Shown: positions 1 through 9,971 of the stretch, piece by piece
Layout of the letters: every line of letters starts with the position of its first letter
How positions within the stretch are numbered: the stretch's first letter is position 1
NCBI GenBank assembly: GCA_018806915.1
Contig: JAGKQI010000078.1
Span: 372,001-436,000 of the forward strand
Direction: 5' to 3'
Length of the DNA: 64,000 nt
Origin: Phytophthora colocasiae
Taxonomy: Eukaryota; Oomycota; Peronosporomycetes; Peronosporales; Peronosporaceae
Translations under genes and position numbers: made by a program
Notes under the pieces: model-generated
Database searches by the model: none
Told to the model about the DNA's origin: nothing
What the model saw: only the letters and a program-made list of their open reading frames with translations

Positions 1-467
1 GAGCTTCTGTCGTAAACACTGGGCGACGACTGCATGCAGTCGAGCTGCACATGGTCGAAATAGACCTGTCGTCCGAGCCTTCGTTCCTAAATGTGCACAG
101 GGACTGATAGCGCATCAACGCTACGTTGGTTTGACGGAGCAGGCTCACGGGCAGTTGATGGACGGCTTAGGGGCTGCGGTGGCGCTGGTCGAAGTGCAGA
201 CGCGCCGTCATAACCAGTTTCAACCGGTACCAACTGTTGCCAACTATTGAGCCGGGCACTGTTACTAATGGGCCCTGTCTCTACTGATTTTAAAACGGGG
301 TCCACACCCTGATTTAAACTCTTACGTACTCTTAATTGAGAGTGAAAAGTGCTCCCTGTCTCATCCAAAAGATGAAAACTGGGTCCAGACTATTTTGTTG
401 AGACGGGCTAAAACCCTTTAAGCGAAAATTTGCACTACAGTGGCTAATCAAATCATTTTGCTTTTTT
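1..467. other. Left-edge intergenic sequence, no gene recognised
   Basis: I see no supportable gene here. A 93-codon open frame on the minus strand (87-368) has no recognisable motif and its composition does not look like a conserved protein. From about 400 on the sequence becomes AT-rich and leads into a tandem repeat just upstream of the first gene. It could be the edge of a transposon or LTR lying mostly outside the window, but no terminal repeat is visible to show that. Confidence 0.5.
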
Positions 468-546
468 GTCGAATAAATTACTGTTGATAAATAAAGTGGT
501 TTTAGTTGTCGAATAAATTACTGCTGATAAATAAAGTGTTTTTATA
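468..546. repeat. Two-copy 40-bp tandem repeat upstream of the zinc-ribbon gene
   Basis: Two adjacent copies of a 40-bp AT-rich unit beginning GTCGAATAAATTACTG start at 468 and 508 and differ at only a few bases. They end about 15 bp before the ATG at 561, so they form the immediate 5' flank or promoter of that gene. Confidence 0.8.
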
Positions 547-560
547 TTACCTCGAACAGC

Positions 561-1642
561 ATGGAGGAAGTCGATGGCGACGCCGAGTTCGAATCGTTCC
601 CAGGCGAGCGCTTCCGCTTCAGCGTGAAGCGCGTGGGTGGTGTAGGCTACATAACACTGGAGAGACCGATGTCCAAGCAGCGATGGCTGTGTGAAGTTAC
701 GGACATTGGAGCGTTCGCGCCAAAAGGAGTGATGCTACCTCCTAATACAGTTCTTCATTATGTGGCGGTAAGTTATTAGACTATCGAAGCATAGGCAAGT
801 AATTGATATTTAAATGCTTCATTTCTTGTTAACAGGCTAGTCTTAAGGGGTCTTTATCGAAGGCTGATGATGATAAAGGACCGATACTCAAACGAGAAGA
901 TGGCGACGAGAATTTACAGTTGGAAATACTGGTCAAATTGGGCACTGTGGACTTCGCGTGGGCTCCAAAGTACTCTTTTCCATTGAAATTAGAGATGGAA
1001 GAAGCTTTACCACGTTTTAAGGACCAGACAGAACAGATTGAGCTTCTAACTGCTCAAGTTCGGGAGCTTCAAGAGGAAATGAAGAGTGTCAAGGAACAAT
1101 TAAAGGAAGTGCTGCGTCACCAAGCTGATTCTACCAGGAAGCAGGTAGATTCACCGTCGGCACCAGGATTTACAATCCGTCGACACTCAACACCACTTCA
1201 GGAGATTATTACGGAAGATCCGTCGTCAAAGGTAGTGCCTGAAAAGCGTGACTTGACTGGTACCCCGCACAAACTGGTGAAAATCGAGGAATATCGCGAG
1301 AAGAAAAACTTGTCGGGTGAAATCGAGCGGAAGCGTCGACCTCACACCTGCAAAGTTTGTTCTGCACTGCGAGAAGACGGAAAGAGAACGTCTCAAACGT
1401 GTCTTTATTGCGTCGAGTGCACGGAACACCTCAACGGTGCTATGGTATTTCTATGCGATAAAGTCCGAGAGCACAAGCTGGAGTATCAGAATGCGACGTG
1501 CTACCAGATCTGGCATTCGTTCTGGAACAATGGCAAAAGTATGCCTCAGAGCGGAATATCATCGATTCGAATGAGGAAAAGACTCAAGACAAGTGAACAA
1601 AACGAAGCAAGCCCTGCCCGAAAAGAGGCTTTAATCTTGTAG
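561..1642 (+). CDS. Coiled-coil protein with C-terminal piggyBac-type zinc ribbon (one intron)
   Basis: Two exons, 561-767 and 836-1642, encode 337 residues; the intron 768-835 (68 bp) has GTAAGT at its 5' end, AACAG at its 3' end, and phase 0. Residues 1 to about 125 look like a compact beta-rich head, about 126-165 are strongly heptad-like (ELLTAQVRELQEEMK), then comes a linker with Ser/Thr-Pro sites. Residues 238-296 hold the cysteine pattern of the zinc ribbon that ends piggyBac transposases: C241, C244, C258, C261, C264, C276, C291, and an IWH with H296. No DDD catalytic core is present. Head plus coiled coil loosely recalls XRCC4/SAS-6 architecture, but I cannot confirm that. The likely explanation is a host protein that acquired a transposon zinc ribbon, or a derived transposon-encoded DNA-binding protein. 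The first in-frame ATG is used. Confidence 0.75.
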
Positions 1643-1735
1643 AGTCTGAGACCGTTGCAGTGTAAAAATGGTGACGTATACACTGCGGTGTGAAGGAACG
1701 AGTTCGCGGAAGATGTCCATCTAAATTTACAGTGA

Positions 1736-3958
1736 ATGTATTCCTGTTGGTTTCGTTTTGGACGTGCAAGTCCAAGAAGACGTCACGACTATCCGATGTC
1801 CTCAATACCTTCTTCCTATGGTGTCGTCATGGTGCCGTGGTGGGCTTTCATGCTGTGGTGGCTTGTATTTCTCGCTGTTCACGTTGCAACGAGTGGTTAT
1901 AATATGGCGTACGCATTTTTCTACTGGTCTCTAAGCGACCAACAGTTCGCTCGATATATCGAGTTTTTCCATGTCGGTATGCTGCCAACTTACTATGGGA
2001 TAATTGCTGCTGTTCACTTGGTCATGTCAATTATTCATGGCCTCGGTGTTGTTCTAATGATCGGGAGTTCAATATGGCTACACAAACTTGTTTTCACACC
2101 GTGGGGTGCACAAAATAATACCAAGGAGTCAAATGGGATGATTAAAGTGATCGAAGTACAATCTAGTCGTGTCAGTTCGGCCGTACTTGCAGGCGTCTCA
2201 AAGTTGACTACACATATAACCAACAGATACGGATTGTTGGGGGTGAATGGACCTTATTTTCACGTCATTTCTCTCACGAGAGAGCTCATTGAAACTACTT
2301 TACAGACGATTCAAGCGTATCGAATGAGTTGCCTGCTTCCAAGCATGTTACTTAACAGATTTTACGTGGTGGGTCTTGTGCTTAACTGCTGGTCACCTGT
2401 GATCGTTTACTTGTTGTTCTATCGACAAGATGAGATGAGAAAACGGTTTGCCAGTCTAGCAAGTGACTGTGCTCTTGATCTTTTATCTTGTATGGGTGTT
2501 ACGTTTATCGTCGTCTTGAAATACGTTTGGCAATATGATCCAGCAACCAAAGATTTCGGAGTAAATCCTTGGTACAACGAAGAATGGAGCGCTATAGCAG
2601 TGAACGAGTTTCAAATGGTTCTCGTTGTCTCCTGGTCCGATTTAGCCAGTCGAGTGATTTTCTCTCTCGGTTTACTAATGACAACAACAAACATGAAAGA
2701 ACTCCTGTGTCCAATTCCTCGCTTTGGTAACCGAGTCGTGAATTTTACGGAGGAAACGCTTAGAAAAGTAAAGGTTAAGTCTGTCAATTCCAAGCCTCCA
2801 TCAGCACGTTTACTATCGAAGATACTGACAATCAGGCAATCTGAAACATGGAGGAGCAAACTATACAGTCGAATCCGGAAAGTAGCCATGCGGATTATTC
2901 ACTTAGTGTTTTTCGTGTGGGGACTTGTAGTACTTGCTCTACATATCCAAGCTTCAGTGCAGCCGTCGTTGCAGCAATGTTCATTGCAAGTGAGACCTTG
3001 GGCCGTATCAAGACCTTACTGTTTCTTGGTTTCTCTTGATTGTTATCGTTTGGGTATATCTGGTCAACTGGAAGAAGTTGACTTGAAATGGCGCGAGTTT
3101 GACGGATCGACAGTTGTTGTGATGGTGATTAAACACTGCCCTCAGCTGGATGTACCGGATACTTTCAACGAATTCCACCAGCTTATTAGTATCAAAGTTT
3201 ACAATACGACAATTCTCGAATGGCGCGAATCCACTGCAATCACTAACACGAATCACCCGAATTTCCTATCACTTATACTGGTTCGTGTCAATATGACGGA
3301 TGGTCATCTCCCTGCCGGGTTTCAATCTACGGAAATGCCACTTAATCTCTATGATTTCGAGTTTTGTGTTACCAACTTGAAAGAACTGCCGGATGACTTG
3401 GATTTAAAGTGGTTTCCAGGCTCTTACATTATTATCGAGTACAGTCAGTTCCAAGAAGTTCCAGCAACTCTACTTCGCTTGGCGCCTCCATATTTTTCAC
3501 TTAGTGGGAACCCTATCAGTGAACTTCCTCCCGAGATTTTTGAGATTGTAGGGCTGACAGATCTGGGTATTAGCGATACCAAGATTTCTGAGCTTCCTTA
3601 CAATGTGACTCAACTTTCGACAACTCTCACTTCGATTTTCGTGGAGAAGACACGTATCTCCTCGTTTTGGCCCTGGACAGATGCATTTCTCGGACGTCCC
3701 AGTATTCGAGATGTTCCTAGATCCATTTATGCTGGTAATACTATTTATTGTGATGATTTGGAGAAAATCAAAGACGGCTCTGCTAGTACTTTTGGCATTG
3801 AATTATCTCCGGAATTCTCGTCACAGCTGATGGATCCGACGAAGGCTACTTTAGATGGAGAAATTTGGTCATGGGTTGACTGCAATCCCCCTATCAGCGG
3901 GTTTAGTGGCCCGCTTTATCCGTTAGAAGCTGAAGATATGCACAATGCTGTCAATTGA
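1736..3958 (+). CDS. Multi-pass membrane leucine-rich-repeat protein
   Basis: A single 740-codon exon. Hydrophobic segments lie at about residues 32-50, 82-112, 210-228, 248-262, 293-315 and 386-404, which predicts an integral membrane N-terminal half. After the last segment comes a Cys-containing region and then a degenerate LRR block (about 460-640) with repeats such as NPISELPPEIFEIVGL and TKISELPYNVTQL, probably facing one side of the membrane. No kinase domain is present. I know of large families of such membrane-LRR proteins in oomycetes, but no function for this one. The ATG at 1736 is the first in frame; a second at 1796 would remove a basic N-terminus. A decayed second copy lies immediately downstream. 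Confidence 0.75.
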   Translation: MYSCWFRFGRASPRRRHDYPMSSIPSSYGVVMVPWWAFMLWWLVFLAVHVATSGYNMAYAFFYWSLSDQQFARYIEFFHVGMLPTYYGIIAAVHLVMSIIHGLGVVLMIGSSIWLHKLVFTPWGAQNNTKESNGMIKVIEVQSSRVSSAVLAGVSKLTTHITNRYGLLGVNGPYFHVISLTRELIETTLQTIQAYRMSCLLPSMLLNRFYVVGLVLNCWSPVIVYLLFYRQDEMRKRFASLASDCALDLLSCMGVTFIVVLKYVWQYDPATKDFGVNPWYNEEWSAIAVNEFQMVLVVSWSDLASRVIFSLGLLMTTTNMKELLCPIPRFGNRVVNFTEETLRKVKVKSVNSKPPSARLLSKILTIRQSETWRSKLYSRIRKVAMRIIHLVFFVWGLVVLALHIQASVQPSLQQCSLQVRPWAVSRPYCFLVSLDCYRLGISGQLEEVDLKWREFDGSTVVVMVIKHCPQLDVPDTFNEFHQLISIKVYNTTILEWRESTAITNTNHPNFLSLILVRVNMTDGHLPAGFQSTEMPLNLYDFEFCVTNLKELPDDLDLKWFPGSYIIIEYSQFQEVPATLLRLAPPYFSLSGNPISELPPEIFEIVGLTDLGISDTKISELPYNVTQLSTTLTSIFVEKTRISSFWPWTDAFLGRPSIRDVPRSIYAGNTIYCDDLEKIKDGSASTFGIELSPEFSSQLMDPTKATLDGEIWSWVDCNPPISGFSGPLYPLEAEDMHNAVN

Positions 3959-4007
3959 CATGAATGAGTAGTCAAAATGATCACCTTAAATTACCCAACG
4001 ATTGTCA

Positions 4008-4100
4008 ATCTAATCCTCAGCCTATAGGAGGTTAATCCTTGACTTTCTATACGCCTCAAGGCCGTAAACTAAGCGATATCGCGTTCTTTATCGTTTCAGA
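4008..4100 (-). pseudogene. Fragment of the 3' end of the ankyrin gene
   Basis: Read on the minus strand, this stretch aligns with the last ~25 codons of the ankyrin gene at 5202-6122 (the HIAGLTVLRLVERQ... end), with several substitutions and a decayed frame. It sits in the same convergent position relative to the LRR gene as the real ankyrin 3' end does relative to the LRR pseudogene. It is therefore the remnant of a tandem duplication of an LRR/ankyrin gene pair. Confidence 0.7.
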
Positions 4101-4138
4101 GAAAATGCCAATTTAACACGCATCATTACGGTAATGGA

Positions 4139-5140
4139 CACGTTTCACTTTGGACGTCTGGTATTCAAGAAGACGTCACGACTATCCGATGTCCACAATT
4201 CTTTCTTCTGAGCACATATTGCAGCTTTCACGTCATTTCTCTCACGAGAGAGCTCATTGAAACTACTTTACAGACGATTCAAGCGTATCGAATGAGTCGC
4301 CTGCTTCCAAGTATGTTACTTAATAGATTTTACGTGATGAGCCTTGTGCTTAACTGCTGGTCACCTGTGATCGTTTACTTGTTGTTCTATCGACAAGATG
4401 AGATGAGGAAACGGTTTGCCAGTCTAGCAAGTGACTGTGCTCTTGATCTTTTATCTTGTATGGGTGTTACGTTTATCGTCGTCTACGTTTGGCAATATGA
4501 TCCAGCACCAAAGATTTCGGAGTAAATCCTTGGTACAACGACGAATGGAGCGCTATAGCAGTGACCGAGTTTCAAATGGCTCTCGTTGTCTCCTGGTCTG
4601 ATTTAGCCAGTCGAGTGATTTTCTCTCTAATGACAACAACAAACATGAAAGAATTCCTGTGTCCAATTCCTCGCCTTGGTAACGGCCTTCATATTTTTCA
4701 CTTAGTGGGAATCCTATCAGTGAACTTCCTCCCGAGTTTTTCGAGATTGTAGGGCTGACAGATCTGGGTATTGGCGATATCAACATTTCTGAGCTTCCTT
4801 ACAATGTGATTCAACTTTCGACAACTCTCACTTCGCTTTACGCGGAGGGAACACGTATCTCCTCGTTTGGGCGCGGACGGACGAAATCCTTGGACGTCCA
4901 TGTTATCTAGGACTCCGCGTTTAATTTATGCTGCCGATACCAAAAATTGCGAATATTTGGAGGGAATCACGATGGTTCTATCAGTGTTTTCAGCGCTAAA
5001 ACATCTCCAGATTTCTTGACGCAATTGGAAAGAAAGCAACTTTAAATGGAGAGATATGGTCTGTAATCCCACAATCAGTGGTGTTACTGGGCCATGCAGA
5101 AGATGAGCAGAACGCTACCTATTTATCCACACTGGCATAA
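4139..5140 (+). pseudogene. Decayed tandem copy of the membrane LRR gene
   Basis: Blocks of this region match the intact LRR gene in order. Positions 4149-4200 match about 1755-1805, 4226-4500 match about 2256-2540, 4520-4680 match the next membrane segments, and 4685-4960 jump to the LRR region near 3487. Large internal deletions and small indels break the frame (for example the loss of AA within the stretch coding the KDFG region near 4505). Nothing longer than about 77 codons stays open. Confidence 0.85.
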
Positions 5141-5201
5141 TTGAATAGCTAGAATAATATCCAGAAATCGACTGAAGTTTATTCTAATAATCAACCTACA
5201 A

Positions 5202-6122
5202 TTAATCTTCAGCCTGTGGGAGGTTATTCGCTTGACGTTCTACAAGCCTCAAGACTGTAAGCCCAGCGATGTGCTCCAGTGGTGGTGTAACATCGTTTTT
5301 CATTGCTCCACGTAGGTATTTAATGATCATTTGATGTGTTGGTTGGACACTTGCCAATTTAAGACTTGCCATCTCTGTAAGCTGCAATGGATTCATCTTT
5401 CGGTTGTCCATTAAAGTCATTGAAGCCCCCGCAACAACGAGAAGTCGAGTCGTTTTAATATGTCCATAGAAAGCAGCATAATGCAGTGCTGAAAGTCCAT
5501 CCAACGTATCTTTCTGGTCGATTGACGCGCCATTACGAAGCAGAAGCGACAATACTTCGTCCGATCCGGATAAAGCAGCCCAGTGAAGAGCTGTTCTACC
5601 TAGATGATCAACTTCATCCACTGTTTGTTCACTTCTCAAGCACAATTGAACCGTTTTAGCATCTCCCGACTTTGCAGCTTGGAGAAAAAGTGCAAATCGA
5701 CCGGGGAAGTTGCTGTTCTGTTGTTTCAATCCAGTCGTTACAGCGATTTTACTCTGTTGCTTCCTTGTATTCAGGTATTGGTGAGCAGATTGTGCATTTT
5801 GAACGTCGAGAGAAACTTGAGTGCAATACGCGAAGATGACTGTAAAAATTCCAGTAAAAATGAAAATGACCGGTGGAACAACAGCTAAAATCAAGAAAAC
5901 TCGTCTCGTACTGGTAGTTGTACTGGATGGGAGGCTTAAAAACACCAGTAAGAAGAGTAAAGATGGGAAAACCACACAAGTTCCACGGATACAGCGATTC
6001 CGCAGACAACACAACAAACGAGAAATTGTCGGGGAAGGTGTATCACCTGTCATTGCCTGCTTTTCACGAAAGACTGCATTCTCCAGCTCATGATCATAAT
6101 TTTCTATTGAGATGGAAACCAT
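5202..6122 (-). CDS. Two-transmembrane ankyrin-repeat protein
   Basis: Encodes 306 residues if started at the first ATG (6120-6122); the open frame extends to 6215, but only through a GTG. Two hydrophobic segments lie at about residues 49-65 and 74-100. Two clear ankyrin repeats follow at about 172-202 (GRTALHWAALSGS) and 208-236 (GLSALHYAAFYGH), with a weaker one possibly after 240. It is probably a membrane-anchored protein with a cytosolic ankyrin face; partner unknown. It is transcribed divergently from the TPR-CNBD copy that starts at 6210. Broken remnants of this gene precede the other TPR-CNBD copies at 9972 and 38153. Confidence 0.75.
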   Translation of the reverse strand: MVSISIENYDHELENAVFREKQAMTGDTPSPTISRLLCCLRNRCIRGTCVVFPSLLFLLVFLSLPSSTTTSTRRVFLILAVVPPVIFIFTGIFTVIFAYCTQVSLDVQNAQSAHQYLNTRKQQSKIAVTTGLKQQNSNFPGRFALFLQAAKSGDAKTVQLCLRSEQTVDEVDHLGRTALHWAALSGSDEVLSLLLRNGASIDQKDTLDGLSALHYAAFYGHIKTTRLLVVAGASMTLMDNRKMNPLQLTEMASLKLASVQPTHQMIIKYLRGAMKNDVTPPLEHIAGLTVLRLVERQANNLPQAED

Positions 6123-6209
6123 TTCATTCTCTTTGGATAATTCTGTAAGTTTGTGGGAACCCAAGAATAGTGAGAATAGTTTTTCAAAGAAAAAATATAC
6201 GCTTCCACG
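6123..6209. promoter_or_regulatory. Shared 87-bp divergent promoter region (ankyrin / TPR-CNBD)
   Basis: Only 87 bp separate the ankyrin ATG (minus, 6122) from the TPR-CNBD ATG (plus, 6210). The segment is AT-rich with an A-run just before the plus-strand ATG. It is kept almost unchanged before the other TPR-CNBD copies (about 10032-10114 and 38213-38295) even though the ankyrin gene there is destroyed. That suggests it carries the TPR-CNBD promoter and 5' leader. Confidence 0.45.
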
Positions 6210-6885
6210 ATGCACGGACCTCCATTAGCTTCTGAATCACCGAGGACGATCGTATCAGCGAGAACTTACAGTGACGGAAGTAGAATAGGAACTACCCGTG
6301 GATCGTCAGCACCTCATCGTAAACTTCGTCAGGAATTATCCTACCCAGCTACAGCTCAATGGGCCTTCTTGACGTCTATCGATTGTCGTCAATATCGAAG
6401 TATTCTACCTTCCAGACCTTCTACAGCTCGAGCAACTTCATCGGAACCTACAAAACTACCGAAACGACCTGCTACTGGTCGAAGAATCAAGAGTCAACTT
6501 CGTCATGAGCAAATGGAAGTTCTTACACCAAGAACAGCCGTTGTAGCGATACAAGAAGCTGTTAAACGAGAAGGAAACCAGGAACAGTATGTGAATCCAC
6601 TTATTGGGAGAAGTGTAGAGCCTCGAGGTCAACTTGGTCGTGGAAGGAGCAGAGAAGGAGTAGAAAGCAAAACGCTTGAGCTTTTATCCAGAGCTCGAGC
6701 AATTTCTACCATGAACGCTACGGAACGTCTTCGAGTGAAAGCTTTTCAAGCACGAGCTAACGGCGAATATGATCAAGCTATTAAGTTTTACAAGAGTTTA
6801 TTCACTGCAAGACCTAGTGAGATCGAGGCGAAATTCCATTTAGCTGTTTGTCTGGAACGAACTGGTCAATTTAATGCCGCGTCTT
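6210..6885 (+). pseudogene. Truncated first copy of the TPR-CNBD gene
   Basis: Nearly identical to the first ~225 codons of the complete gene at 10115. It then breaks off abruptly after ...QFNAA at about 6885; the frame runs only a few unrelated codons to a stop at 6896. It retains the divergent ankyrin partner, so this is the ancestral-looking locus. The break is the left boundary of the amplified unit that begins with CRN sequence. Confidence 0.85.
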
Positions 6886-7013
6886 CCGTTTCGTAGCTCG
6901 GAATTTGGAATGCCTCTTTTCTTCCTGGAATATTGACCGCATCATTTGCTGTCAGACCCGATGTTTATCAATGAGCGCCCCAAACGTCAATCCTTCATTC
7001 CAAAATCCTCAAG

Positions 7014-9770
7014 ATGAAGAACGAGTCGGAACTGCTGCGTAAGATATCTGAGCTCTACAAGAAGCTCCAAGAAAAAAACAGCGAGGACAAGCTGACGCTG
7101 TCACTCCAGTGCGTGATCGTGGGTCGGGTGGGAAGCTCGTTTGATGTGGAGATCGACGATGGTGCGAAGGTGAGCAAGTTGAAGAGGGTGATAAGTAACG
7201 AGAAGAAGTATCAGTTTCCTTCTCATGAGCTACAGCTCTTCCTGGCGAAGAAGGGTGGGGCGTGGCTCGAGTCCGACTCCGAAGATGTGGAGAAGCTGAA
7301 GAAGGGCGGGAAGACTACTCTCGTCGAATCTCTAATACATGAAGGCAAAGAGCTACAGGAGGAGAATCTGATTTCTGAGTGCCTGGAAGACATGGACACT
7401 CCGAAAGCGAAACAAATCCACATACTGGTGGTGGTTCCAGGTATCCTGACTACCATTGTGGTGCACGAGAGTCGAATTCCAAGTCTCACGGATGAGCTGG
7501 CGTATTACCAAAGACTTGGTGTAGAGATCCAGAACAACTGCCAACAGTACTGTGGTCCGATTCTCACCAAGATCGACGAAATTTATTCCTACAGGGAGGA
7601 GCCCTTTGCAGACTCTCTTCAAACAGTTTCTTTTCCCAAACCTTTCATCTGCGTGGAAGGATCATCTGGAATGGGGAAATCGCAACTAGCGTTTGCTTTA
7701 GGAGGCGACGGAAGTACACGACCGTGGTTTTATTGGCCTCTTCATTGTTTTCAGGGCCAGAATCAGCACGTCTACAAGAACTTTTCATCGATTGCGAATG
7801 CGTTCGACTCTGTTGTTGAGAAGGATGAGCTGTATACTCCTACAGAAGAAGTGGTTTTGTCCTGCAATTCCGATTTTTACGCGAATAAAGAACTGTGGAC
7901 GTATGGCTTCATTATCGAACTGTTGGAATACTGTTCCCGTGCTAACGTTGGCGCGCAGATGATCCGCGTTGTAAACAAAACGTTCAGAGTGGCCAAGCGT
8001 GATCGGAAAGCTGTCAAAGCTGTGCTTTCTCGAATGGAGAAAGATGGCAAAGTAATACCTTTATTTATTTTGGATGAAATGCCGCCCATCGGCAAAAACG
8101 TTTTCAAAAAGAAAAAAGTGGCATTTCAACGGAATGTCTTTCGCGCTTGTGGGCTGGTCGTGGTTGCTATGGGTACCAACGCCAAGGTCTCGAACTTGGT
8201 TACATGTAATCAGTCAGTACGCAGTCGTACGGACGCTCATTGGTGGATGAGTGTTGTGCCTCGTTTCCCAGCTTACCAATCTATTCCTCTTTCGGATCCG
8301 GCGAAGAAAAAGGCATGGGAGAGGGCGATAGAATTGCACTCGGTCGTGGACCTCATTGCCAAGAATTCTCGTGGTCTGTTTTCTCGGTATTTTGTGGACG
8401 CTGTGTCACAATTCGTTCTGGAAGTTGCTGGAAATGAAACATTTCACTTGGCTGACTTACTAGACTACGCGTTCGAGAAAGTAAATGACAAGGTTCAAAT
8501 TGCGAAAAAAATTATGAGCACTCCGGATGGGAGATGCGCACAGATGAAGGCACTATCGTACGCCAATGCCGAGACTAAAGTTACTGATTTCAAGATTCTT
8601 GACGGGTGCGTTCTATCAGGACGTTCAGTGCCGTCACCACACCCAGCGATTGGTGGTGGCAACCCGCGTGAATCTTCTAGTAAAATGCATCCAGGTACCG
8701 GCGGTGGCAGCAAAAGTAAACGTCCTAGTAAGAAGCGAGCTGCCAGTGGTGACGGCACCAATAAACGTCCGGCGAAAAGGTTGAACGTGGGGATTGCGTA
8801 CATGAAATCGCATTTTGCAAACTTGGACGACCAAGATATTACTGATGTGGATGTATCAAGCCGCCTTCAGTATAGAAAGACAACAACCCCTTGGAGGCCA
8901 GCCTGTCGATTTCCAGTCATTGAGAAGGATGTGCTGCTGTACCTGGCAGTGCTCGGTGGGAAGCGGTCAGCGTATTACGACTCTGTCGATGATAAAGAAT
9001 ATTCAACAGCTTTCATTTTTGAAGAGTATCGCTCAGGAATGGGCTCTCCCTCCCATACTAACACGAACGCTGCTAGTAACGATGGGAACGAACTCGAGAA
9101 CGCGGTCGCCCATGCGCTTTTCTGTGCTTCGAGAAGAAATGGTGTGCGAGGAACCACCTTTAACGATTTCTTCTCCGATTTACTGGGTGAATTTCAGCAC
9201 GAGACGTTCCAGAGAGTAGATAACTTTGATGCCAGTGCGTTGTTGTTGGAGAGATACGCTGGTTTAAAGCAAAAGTTCGCAGGTATGTCGATCCCGTTTT
9301 TGGGTCCGCTTAACGCGGAATGGCCGGAATATCTTGTTGACCTCAACGGTGACGGTCACAATGCCTGCAACTTCGGCCATCTTTTTCGCACTCAGAACTT
9401 CGAGAGATTGGATTGTTACGTGATGGTCCCTGGAGATACCAATCCACTGTTCATTTGTGAATATAAACATTGGGAGATGAAACTTGACAGTGTTGCGCTG
9501 AAGAAAATCATCGAGGGTTTGAATGGTGAGTGTACAGAGCCTGAAAAGGAGGGTGGTCAGCGAAAGCTAAAGTGGAAAAAGTGGGATCTTGCGCTCGTCT
9601 TTTGCCAGGAGCTCACTCATTTTCAGCAGGATAGCATAAGTGGTTGGAAGTCGCCTGGTCTTGGTATCGTCACGGTCGATTGCAACACTGGGGTGGTGAA
9701 CTGGATTGTCGACCCTGTAGCTGGGGAGAAATTGGTAATTGTGCTTCAGATAGGGATTGTGCTATCTTGA
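7014..9770 (+). CDS. Crinkler (CRN) effector: ubiquitin-like header, P-loop NTPase, PD-(D/E)xK nuclease
   Basis: A single 918-residue exon starting at the first ATG. The N-terminal ~130 residues form the CRN header with LQLFLAK, followed by an IHILVVVP motif, the hallmarks of the Crinkler family. A Walker A motif (GSSGMGKS, about residue 220) and a Walker B-like LFILDE follow, then a VVVAMGT strand typical of STAND-like NTPases. After a basic KRPAKRLN stretch (possible nuclear signal), the C-terminal third has NELENAVAHAL and FICEYKHW, fitting the E...ExK core of the PD-(D/E)xK fold described for this CRN class. There is no classical signal peptide, which is common in the family. It differs from the other copies by a short insertion before the P-loop (SYREEPFADSLQ). 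An initiator-like TTCATTCCAAAATCC lies about 20 bp upstream. The header is of the EKNSEDK type. Confidence 0.9.
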   Translation: MKNESELLRKISELYKKLQEKNSEDKLTLSLQCVIVGRVGSSFDVEIDDGAKVSKLKRVISNEKKYQFPSHELQLFLAKKGGAWLESDSEDVEKLKKGGKTTLVESLIHEGKELQEENLISECLEDMDTPKAKQIHILVVVPGILTTIVVHESRIPSLTDELAYYQRLGVEIQNNCQQYCGPILTKIDEIYSYREEPFADSLQTVSFPKPFICVEGSSGMGKSQLAFALGGDGSTRPWFYWPLHCFQGQNQHVYKNFSSIANAFDSVVEKDELYTPTEEVVLSCNSDFYANKELWTYGFIIELLEYCSRANVGAQMIRVVNKTFRVAKRDRKAVKAVLSRMEKDGKVIPLFILDEMPPIGKNVFKKKKVAFQRNVFRACGLVVVAMGTNAKVSNLVTCNQSVRSRTDAHWWMSVVPRFPAYQSIPLSDPAKKKAWERAIELHSVVDLIAKNSRGLFSRYFVDAVSQFVLEVAGNETFHLADLLDYAFEKVNDKVQIAKKIMSTPDGRCAQMKALSYANAETKVTDFKILDGCVLSGRSVPSPHPAIGGGNPRESSSKMHPGTGGGSKSKRPSKKRAASGDGTNKRPAKRLNVGIAYMKSHFANLDDQDITDVDVSSRLQYRKTTTPWRPACRFPVIEKDVLLYLAVLGGKRSAYYDSVDDKEYSTAFIFEEYRSGMGSPSHTNTNAASNDGNELENAVAHALFCASRRNGVRGTTFNDFFSDLLGEFQHETFQRVDNFDASALLLERYAGLKQKFAGMSIPFLGPLNAEWPEYLVDLNGDGHNACNFGHLFRTQNFERLDCYVMVPGDTNPLFICEYKHWEMKLDSVALKKIIEGLNGECTEPEKEGGQRKLKWKKWDLALVFCQELTHFQQDSISGWKSPGLGIVTVDCNTGVVNWIVDPVAGEKLVIVLQIGIVLS

Positions 9771-9971
9771 AAGTTTCTACTGTGGGCAGTTATGGTGGGG
9801 AGATACGTATGTCAACAACGAAACTATCACGTCATCACCTTTGAGAATGTCCATGGGAGGTTTTAAACGACTTTTTTAATTAATTGCGAGCAGTGATTGC
9901 GTTTTAGGTTTTATGGCTGAAGAAGAAATGTGGCGAAATTGAAGACTCAAATAGAAAAATACTTTCATTTT
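9771..9971. other. CRN 3' flank
   Basis: AT-rich sequence after the CRN stop with no open frame of interest. It is repeated almost unchanged at 37952-38152 after the unit B CRN. It probably contains the CRN 3' UTR. Confidence 0.5.

Noticed and set aside
87..368. 93-codon minus-strand frame at the left edge
   Set aside because: No motif, no homologue within the window, and no supporting start or splice context.
5877..6148. Plus-strand frames opposite the ankyrin gene
   Set aside because: Shadows of the transmembrane-coding region; the minus frame has clear ankyrin repeats and membrane segments.
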